The notes: generated by a model not told the origin, from the letters alone. A stretch of DNA of 7,042 bases from an uncultured Porphyromonadaceae bacterium (GCA_900551515.1 URWH01000101.1:1-7042), one strand, 5' to 3'. Positions 1-6,947 are shown, counted from the first letter of the stretch. Made by a program: numbers and translations.

Positions 1-14
1 GGAGTGAGGAGAAT

Positions 15-31
15 CTCAGCGGCTGAGTTTT
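15..31 (+). terminator. possible weak terminator hairpin of an upstream gene
   Basis: CTCAG at 15-19 pairs with CTGAG at 23-27 around a 3-base loop and is followed by four T. It could end a plus-strand gene lying before the window. The stem is only 5 bp, so this is weak. The rest of 32-133 shows no gene. It contains an isolated TAnnTTTG match (TAGATTTG, 84-91) with no -33 box at the right distance. Confidence 0.3.
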
Positions 32-109
32 CGCACTTCGTATTTTAATTTACGGCGTGGCGGATGTGTTTGGTGATAACTGATAGATTTGAGTGATTTG
101 ATACCAGTC

Positions 110-118
110 GGGGGGGGG
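110..118. repeat. homopolymer run of nine G
   Basis: Nine consecutive G lie in non-coding DNA 16 bases before the -33 box of the promoter of the following gene. Such runs can change length by slipped-strand replication and are also a common site of sequencing error. No reading frame I accept crosses it, so any effect would be on transcription only. Confidence 0.85.
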
Positions 119-133
119 ATTCGGTGGGGAAAA

Positions 134-165
134 TTTGTCGCGGCACGCAGAATGTGCTACATTTG
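134..165 (+). promoter_or_regulatory. Bacteroidota-type promoter of the dipeptide epimerase gene
   Basis: TTTG at 134-137 (-33 box) is followed after 20 bases by TACATTTG at 158-165, a full match to the TAnnTTTG -7 element used by the Bacteroidota primary sigma factor. Transcription would start near 171-173, leaving a leader of only about 10-12 bases before the ATG at 183. This supports 183 over the in-frame TTG at 135, which overlaps the -33 box and so could not be on the transcript. Confidence 0.6.
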
Positions 166-182
166 TGGCAAATATTTTTGAT

Positions 183-1295
183 ATGTTGAAAAAGATTATT
201 GCGGCAGCCATTGCGGTTGCATCGGTGATGCCGGCAGGCGCGGCGGAAGCGGCGGACGTGTCAGACGTTTCCGCTGTGGATTTCAAGTATTATCCCTATG
301 AGCTTCAGCTGCGCCATGCGTTTAATCTCTCGACCATGTCGCGCCGGTCTACACCCGGTGTGCAGGTGGAGATCACTGTCGATGGTGTGAAGGGCTATGG
401 TGAGGCTTCGATGCCGCCCTATCTCGGCGAGTCGGAGGAGTCGGTGTCGGCATTTCTGTCGCGCGTCGACCCGCAGCGGCTGTCAGATCCGTTTGCGATG
501 GAAGAGATACATAGCTATCTCGACTCGCTGTCGACCGGTGACAGGGCTGCCAAGGCAGCGATCGACATCGCACTGCACGATATCATGGGAAAGATTGCCG
601 GGCGTCCGTGCTACAGCCTCTTCGGACTGACGCCGGGCGAGATGCCATATACGTCGTTTACCATCTCCAATGATACGCCCGAGGCGCTGGAGCGCAAACT
701 CGCTGAGTCGGAGCCTTATCGCATCATCAAAGTGAAGATGGGCGTGAAGGGCGACCGCGAACTTATTGAATGGATACGGAGCCGCACCGACCGGCCGATA
801 TGCGTCGACGTCAACCAGGGGTGGAAGACCCGCGAGGAAGCTCTCGAGAATATACTGTGGCTTGCCGACCGCAATGTGATCTTTGTGGAACAGCCTATGG
901 CAAAGGATGATATCGAGTCGCACCGCTGGCTCAAAGAGAGGTCGCCGCTGCCTATCGTGGCCGATGAGGCTGTGCAGACCTCGGCCGACATCCCGGCGCT
1001 TGCCGACGCTTACGACGGCATCAACATCAAGCTGATGAAGAGCGGCGGCCTGCATGAGGCTTATAAGATGGCTGTGCTGGCCAAGGCTCTCGGGCTGAAA
1101 GTGATGCTGGGGTGCATGACGGAGACATCGTGTGCCGTGACGGCAGCGGCACAGCTTGCGCCGCTTGCCGAGTGGGTCGACCTCGACGGCAACCTGCTGA
1201 TTTCCAATGATATCTTTAAAGGGATGCAGGTCATCGACGGCCGCGTGACGCTCAGCCGCCTGCCCGGCCTCGGCCTGACGCCGGCAGCGGATTGA
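183..1295 (+). CDS. exported dipeptide epimerase (L-Ala-D/L-Glu epimerase type), enolase superfamily
   Basis: The 370-residue product is a member of the muconate-lactonizing subgroup of the enolase superfamily. These enzymes invert the alpha-carbon of the second residue of dipeptides; the typical substrate, L-Ala-D-Glu, comes from murein turnover. Visible parts are an N-terminal capping domain (about 33-150, with the GYGEA motif at 71-75) and a (beta/alpha)7-beta barrel. The barrel carries the KxK pair K183/K185, metal ligands D209 (VDVNQ), E236 (VEQPM) and D261 (ADEA), the opposing lysine K283 (IKLMK), the GCMTETS loop at 310-316, and a DxD pair D333/D335, which in the Bacillus enzyme holds the dipeptide amino group. 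The catalytic set is complete. Residues 1-24 look like a Sec signal peptide: MLKK, a hydrophobic Ala/Ile/Val stretch, then AEAA, with likely cleavage near 21-24 and no lipobox Cys. The enzyme is therefore probably periplasmic, unlike cytoplasmic E. coli YcjG (about 320 residues). The start at 183 fits the promoter; an upstream in-frame TTG at 135 would spoil the signal. Exact substrate specificity is inferred. No ligase, peptidase or transporter partner lies beside it. Confidence 0.88.
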   Translation: MLKKIIAAAIAVASVMPAGAAEAADVSDVSAVDFKYYPYELQLRHAFNLSTMSRRSTPGVQVEITVDGVKGYGEASMPPYLGESEESVSAFLSRVDPQRLSDPFAMEEIHSYLDSLSTGDRAAKAAIDIALHDIMGKIAGRPCYSLFGLTPGEMPYTSFTISNDTPEALERKLAESEPYRIIKVKMGVKGDRELIEWIRSRTDRPICVDVNQGWKTREEALENILWLADRNVIFVEQPMAKDDIESHRWLKERSPLPIVADEAVQTSADIPALADAYDGINIKLMKSGGLHEAYKMAVLAKALGLKVMLGCMTETSCAVTAAAQLAPLAEWVDLDGNLLISNDIFKGMQVIDGRVTLSRLPGLGLTPAAD

Positions 1296-1341
1296 TGAGG
1301 GATTTATTGTCGAACCGGCTCTTATAAGAGAGGATAGCATA

Positions 1342-1380
1342 TAAGAAAAGCTCTTGTAACTTTGAGGGTTACAAGAGCTT
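1342..1380 (-). terminator. intrinsic terminator of the tRNA-fMet gene
   Basis: A perfect 13-bp stem (AAGCTCTTGTAAC 1348-1360 with GTTACAAGAGCTT 1368-1380) encloses a 7-base loop. Read on the minus strand, just past the tRNA, the stem runs into CTTTTCTTAT, a U-rich tail. On the plus strand no T run follows, so it serves the tRNA first. It could still weakly stop transcripts from the epimerase gene, which has no clear terminator of its own. Confidence 0.8.
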
Positions 1381-1389
1381 GGCCTTTAG

Positions 1390-1461
<72 letters not shown>

Positions 1462-1478
1462 ATGCGGTTTTGTGAGTG

Positions 1479-1508
1479 CAAAGGTAGGGAGATTTTTTGG
1501 AATGACAA
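1479..1508 (-). promoter_or_regulatory. promoter of the tRNA-fMet gene
   Basis: On the minus strand TTG (1508-1506) is followed after exactly 19 bases by TACCTTTG (1486-1479), a full TAnnTTTG match. This is the best promoter in the window. Transcription should begin around 1472, giving a short 5' leader of about 10 bases that RNase P removes at 1461. Confidence 0.75.
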
Positions 1509-1565
1509 TAGATGGGGATGGATTTGTGGATTAAAAAATGTTAATGGGGTAATTGGGGCTGAGGA

Positions 1566-1642
1566 GGTAGCTAATTTAGCTGGGGTAGCCGGGGTAGCCG
1601 GGGTAGCTGGGGTAGCCGGGGTAGCTGGGTAGCTAACTTAGC
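1566..1642. repeat. G-rich 9-bp tandem repeat bracketed by 15-bp direct repeats
   Basis: Five exact-length copies of GGGGTAGCY (1582-1590, 1591-1599, 1600-1608, 1609-1617, 1618-1626) are followed by an 8-base partial copy (1627-1634). The last base of each unit is C or T. The array is bracketed by GGTAGCTAATTTAGC (1566-1580) and GGTAGCTAACTTAGC (1628-1642), which differ at one base and overlap the array slightly at the right end. Each bracket contains an odd palindrome, GCTAA-N-TTAGC. The plus strand carries six regularly spaced G runs and could fold into a G-quadruplex. It lies in non-coding DNA upstream of the tRNA promoter. The plus-strand frame through it, a Gly-Val-Ala repeat, crosses the tRNA and is not a gene. 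Confidence 0.9.
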
Positions 1643-1910
1643 AGGCGGTTGGGGGCATAGTCTGGCGGGAGCCGAGCCGTTAGGCGGGGGCGCCGCGAAG
1701 GGCGTGGGTGTTCTTTTCGCGGGCCGAAAAGAACCAAAAGGCCGAGGGGCGCGTCGAAAAGCGGCCGGTCGGGGCTGATGGCCGCGGCGCGTCGGGGCGG
1801 CGAAACTCGCTTCGCTCAGACATCGCCGCCCTTATCATGTAGAGAAATTGCGCGCAACGCGCTTGACGAGGGGACGTTGGTGTAGCGGAGCGGGGAATTA
1901 TCGCAATCGG
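1643..1910. other. GC-rich non-coding block with clustered hairpins, possibly a dispersed intergenic element
   Basis: No protein gene is supported in 1463-2033, and this is its most structured part. Three inverted repeats stand side by side: GTTCTTTTCG/CGAAAAGAAC (1710-1719, 1725-1734, 5-base loop), GCGGCC/GGCCGC (1761-1766, 1780-1785) and GGGCGGCGA/TCGCCGCCC (1795-1803, 1823-1831). The last encloses CTCGCTTCGCTC, which can fold on itself. GGCGCGTCG occurs twice in direct orientation (1748-1756, 1786-1794). Minus-strand reading gives a 110-codon frame ending in a string such as MSERSEFRRP and FWFFSAREKN. I recall similar strings in spurious hypothetical proteins from many Bacteroidota intergenic repeats, but I cannot check this here. 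The block is sharply bounded by AT-rich DNA from about 1911. It could be an extragenic palindromic element or a structured RNA. Confidence 0.5.
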
Positions 1911-1987
1911 TGTGGAGTGTGTTGGATAAATTTGGTTAAAATTGGTAAAAATGGATAGAAGGAAAGGCGCTATTCGGTTGTTATTTG

Positions 1988-1995
1988 TAATTTTG
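1988..1995 (+). promoter_or_regulatory. putative -7 element of the nhaD promoter
   Basis: TAATTTTG matches TAnnTTTG in the AT-rich stretch just before nhaD and would place the transcript start near 2002, with a leader of about 30 bases. No TTG lies 19-21 bases upstream, so the -33 box is poor. A second match, TAAATTTG at 1927-1934, also lacks a -33 box. Confidence 0.45.
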
Positions 1996-2033
1996 CATAG
2001 TTTCTTCATCACATTATTTATCCTTTGTTAATT

Positions 2034-3428
2034 ATGACAGTCACACTGCTGTTAGTGATTTTTGTTATAGGCTATCTCGCCATATCACTGGAGCATCCCC
2101 TGAAAGTCGACAAAACGGCAACGGCTCTGTTGCTCGGCATGACGATGTGGGTGATTTATGCTCTCGGGGCGGAGTCGATCGTGCCCGCAGCCGCCGGCCC
2201 GAAGTTTGAGAATTTTCTTGCCGAAAACCCTTCGCTGGCCAATGAGTCGCTTCACGGGCAGACAATGAAGTATATTCTCAACGTCGACATCGTTGAGCAT
2301 CTCGGTGATATTTGTCAGACGATATTGTTTCTGATCGGCGCAATGACGATTGTGGAACTTATCGACGTGCACGGCGGATTCCGCATAATCACTGACAGAA
2401 TCACCACGCGCCGCAAAGTGAAACTGCTGTGGGTGATAAGCTTTACCACCTTTTTCATGTCGGCCATTCTCGACAATCTCACTACGACTATCGTGATGAT
2501 AATGCTGCTTCGCAAGCTCATTGCCAATAAGAAAGAGCGGTGGCTTTATGCCGCCTGCATTGTCATTGCGGCCAACAGCGGCGGCGCATGGTCGCCGATC
2601 GGCGATGTGACCACGATTATGCTGTGGGTGGGCGGCAATGTGACTACGGGCAGCCTGATGTCGTATGTGCTTCTGCCGAGTCTGGTGTCGCTGCTGGTTC
2701 CGCTGTTTGTCGTTTCGCGGTCGCTCAAAGGCAATCTGTCGCCGGTGAAGAATGTGGCGAATGTGGACAACGGCATATCCACGGGCGAACGCAACACGAT
2801 ATTTTTCTTTGGCGTAAGCGCGCTGATTTTCGTGCCGATTTTCAAGTCGATCACTCATTTGCCTCCGTTTGTCGGGATGCTTTTTTCGCTCGGTGTGCTT
2901 TGGGTGTTTACAGAGATTTTCTACAATGCCAAGTCACTTGAGAAGGCGCGCGAGCAGCGTCTGCCTAAGGTGATCTCGCGTGTCGATATGCCCTCCATCC
3001 TGTTTTTCCTCGGCATCCTGATGGCAGTGGCCGTGCTGCAGTCGACGGGCGTTTTGAAATGGCTTGCCTCGTCGCTCGACGAGCATGTGCATAATGTCTA
3101 CATCATCGATTCGCTTCTCGGCGTCCTGTCGTCGATTGTCGACAATGTGCCTCTTGTTGCGGCTTCGATGGGTATGTATCCGGTTGCCGATCCGGCTGCC
3201 ACGGGCTATGCGGCCAACTTCATAATCGACGGCACCTTCTGGGAACTGCTCTCCTCCTGCGCCGGTGTGGGCGGCTCGATAATGATCATCGGTTCTGCAG
3301 CAGGCGTTATCGCCATGGGTCTTGAAAAGATCAGTTTCGGATGGTATCTCCGCAAATTCAGCCTCCTTGCGTTGGCCGGATACTTCAGCGGCATCGTTGT
3401 TTATGTGATTGAAAAGCTGTTATTCTGA
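2034..3428 (+). CDS. nhaD: NhaD-type Na+/H+ antiporter
   Basis: The 464-residue polytopic inner-membrane protein belongs to the ion transporter (IT) superfamily. NhaD members exchange cytoplasmic Na+ (or Li+) for protons and support sodium tolerance and pH balance. Hydrophobic segments run along the whole length, starting at 3-18 and 28-45 and ending at 442-459. The family's two half-repeats show as paired Asp-Asn motifs: DNLTTTIVM at 147-155 in the first half and DNVPLVAA at 370-377 in the second. Two Gly/Ser-rich conserved segments, NSGGAWSPIGD (181-191) and GVGGSIMIIGS (411-421), are of the kind that form the substrate site in IT proteins. The N-terminal EHPLKVDKTATALL (20-33) is also typical of the family, and length is as expected. 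ATG at 2034 is preferred over TTG at 2025 because the protein then begins directly at the first membrane helix. No terminator separates it from the next gene 83 bases on, so readthrough is possible. Na+ versus Li+ preference cannot be read from sequence. Confidence 0.92.
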   Translation: MTVTLLLVIFVIGYLAISLEHPLKVDKTATALLLGMTMWVIYALGAESIVPAAAGPKFENFLAENPSLANESLHGQTMKYILNVDIVEHLGDICQTILFLIGAMTIVELIDVHGGFRIITDRITTRRKVKLLWVISFTTFFMSAILDNLTTTIVMIMLLRKLIANKKERWLYAACIVIAANSGGAWSPIGDVTTIMLWVGGNVTTGSLMSYVLLPSLVSLLVPLFVVSRSLKGNLSPVKNVANVDNGISTGERNTIFFFGVSALIFVPIFKSITHLPPFVGMLFSLGVLWVFTEIFYNAKSLEKAREQRLPKVISRVDMPSILFFLGILMAVAVLQSTGVLKWLASSLDEHVHNVYIIDSLLGVLSSIVDNVPLVAASMGMYPVADPAATGYAANFIIDGTFWELLSSCAGVGGSIMIIGSAAGVIAMGLEKISFGWYLRKFSLLALAGYFSGIVVYVIEKLLF

Positions 3429-3511
3429 TATCTTCATTTAACCGGCTCATTAATCAGGAAAAAATCAATAACGGCATATTCTTCGGTTTTATTCATTATA
3501 TAACGATATTG

Positions 3512-4030
3512 ATGATGACAAACAGACAAGTATGGTCAGATGATATACAGCCGGTAGAAGCACTCGGATTTGAGCATCCGGAAAACAGATATATGAGAGT
3601 GGTTCTTTTCCGGATAGCCCTTGTTTATGTCATTCTGATGGCGGGCGCTTTTCTTATTCTGCTGACGGATATTAGTCATGAAGCAATCGTGTTGATCATA
3701 GTCGAGTGTGCTTTGGTTACTGCTTTCGCAATCAATGCCTGTCTTGCGCGTAAGATATACGGATTCAAAGGCTACGCGCTTCGCGACAAGGATGTCACAT
3801 ATCGTTCGGGGATCTTTTTCACATCAGTGACCACGATTCCTTTCAGTAAGATCCAGCAGGTCAGCATTCGCATGAACCCTGTCAGCCGCATTTTCAAGCT
3901 ATATTATGTTGATGTGACAAGCGGCGCGCAGGGTGTCACAAACAGCGTTTCCATTCCCGGACTTACCCGTAAAAAAGCCGAGGAGATCAAATCGTTGCTA
4001 CTCAATAACGTATGTCGCGACAATGACTGA
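3512..4030 (+). CDS. YdbS-like bacterial-PH (DUF304/bPH2) membrane protein
   Basis: The 172-residue protein has a short cytoplasmic N-terminus, two adjacent membrane helices (about 30-51 and 57-78) and one bacterial PH domain of the bPH2 (formerly DUF304) family at about 82-162. The family core is visible as YRSGIFFTSVTTIPFSKIQQV (97-117 region), NPVSRIFKLYYVDV and the closing IPGL (148-151). Size and order match Bacillus subtilis YdbS (about 159 residues), which also precedes YdbT. In Bacillus the ydbST operon is under SigW and contributes to resistance to antimicrobials made by other bacilli. No enzymatic activity is known for the family. ATG codons at 3512 and 3515 are both possible starts, with a TTG directly before at 3509; none has a recognizable ribosome site. 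The stop overlaps the next gene by 8 bases, which indicates translational coupling. Third codon positions look more A/T-rich than in nhaD. Confidence 0.83.
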   Translation: MMTNRQVWSDDIQPVEALGFEHPENRYMRVVLFRIALVYVILMAGAFLILLTDISHEAIVLIIVECALVTAFAINACLARKIYGFKGYALRDKDVTYRSGIFFTSVTTIPFSKIQQVSIRMNPVSRIFKLYYVDVTSGAQGVTNSVSIPGLTRKKAEEIKSLLLNNVCRDND

Positions 4031-5528
4031 TTTCTCCACGCCACGCCGGATGAGCGCAGGTGCGTTCATGATAATGTTTCTGGATTATTTACGGAAGTGT
4101 GCCGGCTTTTTGATATTAGCCATAGTTCCTCTGTTGTTCAGATCTGATGAGCAGATTGGTCTTTCAGAAATTTCAGTGCGTGTTGTCGTCAGTTTTGGAG
4201 TGATTTTCGGTCTTTCTATTCTTCTCGCATTCATGAAGTATTATTTCAGAAAATTTCATGTTGAGAACGACAAGTTGATTTTCACTCATGGTTTTGCGGC
4301 AAAAAGCACCACAAGCATTCCGCTTCAGCGAATCCACACACTCCGCACAGAAAAAGGATTGTTTTACCGTCTTCTTGATATGAGAGGCATCGGATTCGAT
4401 ACTCTTGCAAATGACGGGCAGGATGTGGAGCTTATTCTCAGTGAAAATGACTGGCGGAATCTTCTTTCGCGAGTAGGCCAAGGTGAAAGTTTTGACAGTA
4501 AACACAACGCCCTGCTACCCCCGCCGCTCCCTTCCGAACAGCGCTTGTTGAGGATAAATAATAAAAATATTATAAAGGGGGCCTTGTGTCAGAATCATCT
4601 CAAAGGTTTCGCGGTGCTTGCATCCATAATGCTGGCTTTGTTTGACAAAATTGACCAATTGGATGATGATGCCTCGTCCCGGATCATTGACTACATTGAT
4701 GCCAATGTCGGCAATGCATTTCCTACGGGGTGGCAGGCGCTGTGTTTTATTGTTGTGATATACCTAATTGTCATGATGCTGTGGATCGGGAAGGTAGCTT
4801 TGCGATACGGTGATATGACTATCGAAATATCCGGTGAAAAAATGACGGTCAGGTCGGGATTGCTTTCCCGCTTTACATCCCGTTTGGCACGCGACAAGGT
4901 TACGATTCTGACTATCAAACAGAATCCGCTTGAAAAGATTGCCGGCTGCCATACCGTCACCCTGCATCAGGCGAATAATGCCACAACGAAAGAAGAAATC
5001 CGTATTTACGGGACGACGCTCGGCAATAAGCTGCTCGCATGGTGGAGAGGATCGGCCTGCCGTGACGGCAAAATAAAAGGCGTCGTCTTATCGGCAAAAT
5101 CAGGTGTAGGGCTGATTGCGCGTAGATTTCTCCCTCATTTAATAGTGGCCTCAGCAGTCGCATTCTGTCTGCTTTTTTATGTGCATATCGTGTGGCTGAC
5201 AATCGTGGTCGGGACACTGTATGTAGTCATAGCTCTGTTTGGGGCGATAATGGCATGGAGGCACAGCAAGATAGAATTAACGGATTCGTGCGTGAAGATA
5301 TGTTGCGGCAATATTGCGCGAATCTATGAATACATCAGGTATCGCGACATAGAATCGGTATGCGTCAGAAGTACACCGTTCACAGCCTGTACAAGACGTG
5401 TATCGTTAAGGATCTCGACAAATGCCAAGGCAGTCAGGGTGCTGTCCGTAGAACAGGAAATGGCTCGGGCTATCCGCAATTTCATTCTCGACAAGGCGGA
5501 ACTGCATTCTGCCGCAGCGACCGTCTGA
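4023..5528 (+). CDS. YdbT-like membrane protein with three bacterial-PH (DUF304/bPH2) domains
   Basis: The 501-residue product repeats three times the pattern of a membrane helix pair followed by a bPH2 domain. Helices are near 24-39 and 51-70, then about 194-206 and 236-256, then about 369-388 and 390-411. PH-like domains follow at about 75-150 (motif STTSIPLQRIHTL), 260-345 (LARDKVTILTIKQNPLEKI) and 413-490 (YIRYRDIESVCVRSTPF). This is the architecture and length of Bacillus YdbT (about 493 residues), encoded next to YdbS there as here, so the two probably act as one inner-membrane complex. What it binds is unknown. The first domain is closest to the motif of the upstream single-domain protein, and the third is the most divergent and unusually Cys-rich (CVKICCGN, 423-430). 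ATG at 4023 lies within the end of the upstream gene; the frame stays open upstream to about 3933, but that part is out-of-frame coding of the neighbour and not a credible N-terminus. A terminator follows at 5581. Confidence 0.82.
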   Translation: MTDFSTPRRMSAGAFMIMFLDYLRKCAGFLILAIVPLLFRSDEQIGLSEISVRVVVSFGVIFGLSILLAFMKYYFRKFHVENDKLIFTHGFAAKSTTSIPLQRIHTLRTEKGLFYRLLDMRGIGFDTLANDGQDVELILSENDWRNLLSRVGQGESFDSKHNALLPPPLPSEQRLLRINNKNIIKGALCQNHLKGFAVLASIMLALFDKIDQLDDDASSRIIDYIDANVGNAFPTGWQALCFIVVIYLIVMMLWIGKVALRYGDMTIEISGEKMTVRSGLLSRFTSRLARDKVTILTIKQNPLEKIAGCHTVTLHQANNATTKEEIRIYGTTLGNKLLAWWRGSACRDGKIKGVVLSAKSGVGLIARRFLPHLIVASAVAFCLLFYVHIVWLTIVVGTLYVVIALFGAIMAWRHSKIELTDSCVKICCGNIARIYEYIRYRDIESVCVRSTPFTACTRRVSLRISTNAKAVRVLSVEQEMARAIRNFILDKAELHSAAATV

Positions 5529-5580
5529 TGCGTCACATCTCTCAGTCAAGTAGATGTCAGGCTTTTTATGAACCAAAAGT

Positions 5581-5618
5581 AAGCCGGCTCAGCCACGTAA
5601 GTGACAGAGCCGGCTTTT
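5581..5618. terminator. bidirectional terminator between the PH-domain operon and pgk
   Basis: AAGCCGGCTC (5581-5590) pairs perfectly with GAGCCGGCTT (5607-5616), and the 16-base loop contains a small CAC/GTG stem. TTTT follows on the plus strand. On the minus strand the stem is followed by ACTTTTGG. Placed between two convergent genes (stops at 5528 and 5649), it can end both transcripts, with the better T run for the plus-strand operon. Confidence 0.8.
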
Positions 5619-5648
5619 GAGTCATTTCTTGTTATAGCGCTTCAGCTA

Positions 5649-6896
5649 TCAGGCTTTAACGGCAGCAACACCGGGGAGCACTTTGCCTTCGATGGCTTCG
5701 AGGAGTGCGCCGCCGCCGGTGGATACATAAGAAACCTGATCGGCAAGGCCGAATTTGTTGATGCAGGCCACAGAGTCGCCGCCGCCTACGAGTGAGAAGG
5801 CACCGTTTTTGGTAGCTTCAACAATAGCATCGGCGATAGCGCGTGAGCCGGCTGTGAAGTTGTCGAATTCAAACACGCCTGCAGGACCATTCCAGAGGAT
5901 AGTCTTGGCGGGGAGAATGACTTCGGCAAATGCTTTGCGGGTTTCAGGACCGGCATCCATGCCTTCCCAACCGTCGGGAATGTCCATTACGTTGCAGATC
6001 TGGGTGTTGGCGTCGTTGGCGAATTTGTCGGCAGCAACGCAGTCGGTGCCGAGGACGAGGTTTACGCCTTTTTCTTTTGCTTTCTTCATGATGTCGAGAG
6101 CAACGTCGAGTTTGTCGGGTTCGCAGAGCGAATCGCCGATCTTGCCACCCATCGCTTTGGCGAATGTGTAGGTCATGCCGCCGCAGAGGATGAGGTTGTC
6201 GACCTTGTCCATGAGGTTTTCGATGATGCCGATCTTGGTGGAAACCTTAGAGCCGCCCATGATTGCGGTGAAGGGGCGTTTGATGTCGCTGAGGATGTTG
6301 TCGACAGCTTTCACCTCTTTTTCCATGAGGTAGCCGAGCATCTTGTCCTGTTTGTCGAAATAGTCGGCGATCACGGCAGTGGAAGCATGTTTGCGGTGTG
6401 CGGTGCCGAAGGCGTCGTTGACGTAAACGTCGGCATAGCTTGCGAGTGTCTGAGCGAATTTTTTCTGACGCTCTTTCATTTCTTTCTTGGCTGCATCGTA
6501 GCCGGGATCTGTTTTTTCGATGCCTACGGGTTTGCCTTCTTCTTCGGGATAGAAGCGGAGGTTTTCAAGCAGGAGCACTTCGCCGGGTTTGAGATCTTTG
6601 GCTGCTTCAGCTGCGTTAGCGCAGTCGGGAGCGAATTTCACGTCGGTGCCGAGAGCTTTGGCAACGTCGTCTTTGATCTGAGCGAGAGAGAATTTGGGAT
6701 TCACTTTGCCTTTGGGTTTGCCCATGTGGCTCATGATGATAAGGCTGCCACCGTCGTTGAGGATTTTCTTGAGGGTGGGGAGGGCACCGCGGATGCGGGT
6801 GTCGTCGGTGATTTTACCGTTTTCGTCGAGGGGCACATTGAAGTCAACGCGCACGATTGCCTTTTTGCCGGCAAAGTTGAAATCGTCGATTTTCAT
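5649..6896 (-). CDS. pgk: phosphoglycerate kinase
   Basis: The 415-residue cytoplasmic enzyme transfers phosphate from 1,3-bisphosphoglycerate to ADP, giving 3-phosphoglycerate and ATP in glycolysis; the reaction is reversed in gluconeogenesis. All family landmarks are present: the signature RVDFNVPLD (16-24), substrate-site residues DTRIRG (32-37) and SHMGKPKG (56-63), ENLRFYPEE (111-119), [13 protein letters not shown] (160-172), the linker-side GGSKVSTK (214-221), and in the nucleotide domain NGPAGVFEF (336-344), GGGDSVA (371-377) and STGGGALLE (392-400). Nothing is missing and the length fits (usually 390-420). ATG at 6896 begins the conserved MKIDDF; the frame continues upstream 22 codons to 6962, but the -7 promoter element lies inside that stretch, so the longer form is excluded. 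It is transcribed convergently with the PH-domain genes and appears monocistronic, at least at its 3' end. Confidence 0.98.
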   Translation of the reverse strand: MKIDDFNFAGKKAIVRVDFNVPLDENGKITDDTRIRGALPTLKKILNDGGSLIIMSHMGKPKGKVNPKFSLAQIKDDVAKALGTDVKFAPDCANAAEAAKDLKPGEVLLLENLRFYPEEEGKPVGIEKTDPGYDAAKKEMKERQKKFAQTLASYADVYVNDAFGTAHRKHASTAVIADYFDKQDKMLGYLMEKEVKAVDNILSDIKRPFTAIMGGSKVSTKIGIIENLMDKVDNLILCGGMTYTFAKAMGGKIGDSLCEPDKLDVALDIMKKAKEKGVNLVLGTDCVAADKFANDANTQICNVMDIPDGWEGMDAGPETRKAFAEVILPAKTILWNGPAGVFEFDNFTAGSRAIADAIVEATKNGAFSLVGGGDSVACINKFGLADQVSYVSTGGGALLEAIEGKVLPGVAAVKA

Positions 6897-6933
6897 AATA
6901 TATACGTTTTGGAATTGAGTTTTAAGTCTGACG

Positions 6934-6941
6934 CAAATGTA
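6934..6941 (-). promoter_or_regulatory. putative -7 element of the pgk promoter
   Basis: On the minus strand TACATTTG is a full TAnnTTTG match and is identical to the -7 element of the epimerase gene. The transcript would begin near 6927, giving a leader of about 30 bases. The -33 box is poor: ATG instead of TTG around 6960-6962, inside the palindrome at 6948-6982. Confidence 0.6.
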
Positions 6942-6947
6942 CGTAAT

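Noticed and set aside
1319..1330. Perfect palindrome CTCTTATAAGAG just after the epimerase gene
   Set aside because: A 12-base palindrome without a loop or T tail is neither a terminator nor clearly an operator. It may be chance in an AT-rich gap.
483..1340. A 285-codon minus-strand frame opposite the epimerase gene
   Set aside because: It is antisense to a complete enzyme with all catalytic residues. Its His/Arg/Gln-rich product has no domain-like pattern, as expected of a shadow frame in GC-rich coding DNA.
1566..1642. Possible CRISPR array
   Set aside because: The 9-bp units adjoin directly with no unique spacers, and no cas gene is present.
1680..2012. A 110-codon minus-strand frame in the GC-rich block
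   Set aside because: It spans three hairpins and the nhaD promoter, changes composition abruptly from AT-rich to GC-rich, and has low-complexity Arg/Pro/Ser content. It is treated as a by-product of a non-coding element.
2085..2858. A 257-codon minus-strand frame opposite nhaD
   Set aside because: It is the reverse-complement shadow of transmembrane coding sequence, rich in His, Arg and Gln, with no promoter or recognizable motif.
5535..5567. A second small hairpin (ACATCT/AGATGT) followed by five T after the YdbT-like gene
   Set aside because: It has only 6 AT-rich pairs with an 11-base loop and five bases between the stem and the T run. The strong hairpin at 5581-5616 is a sufficient terminator.
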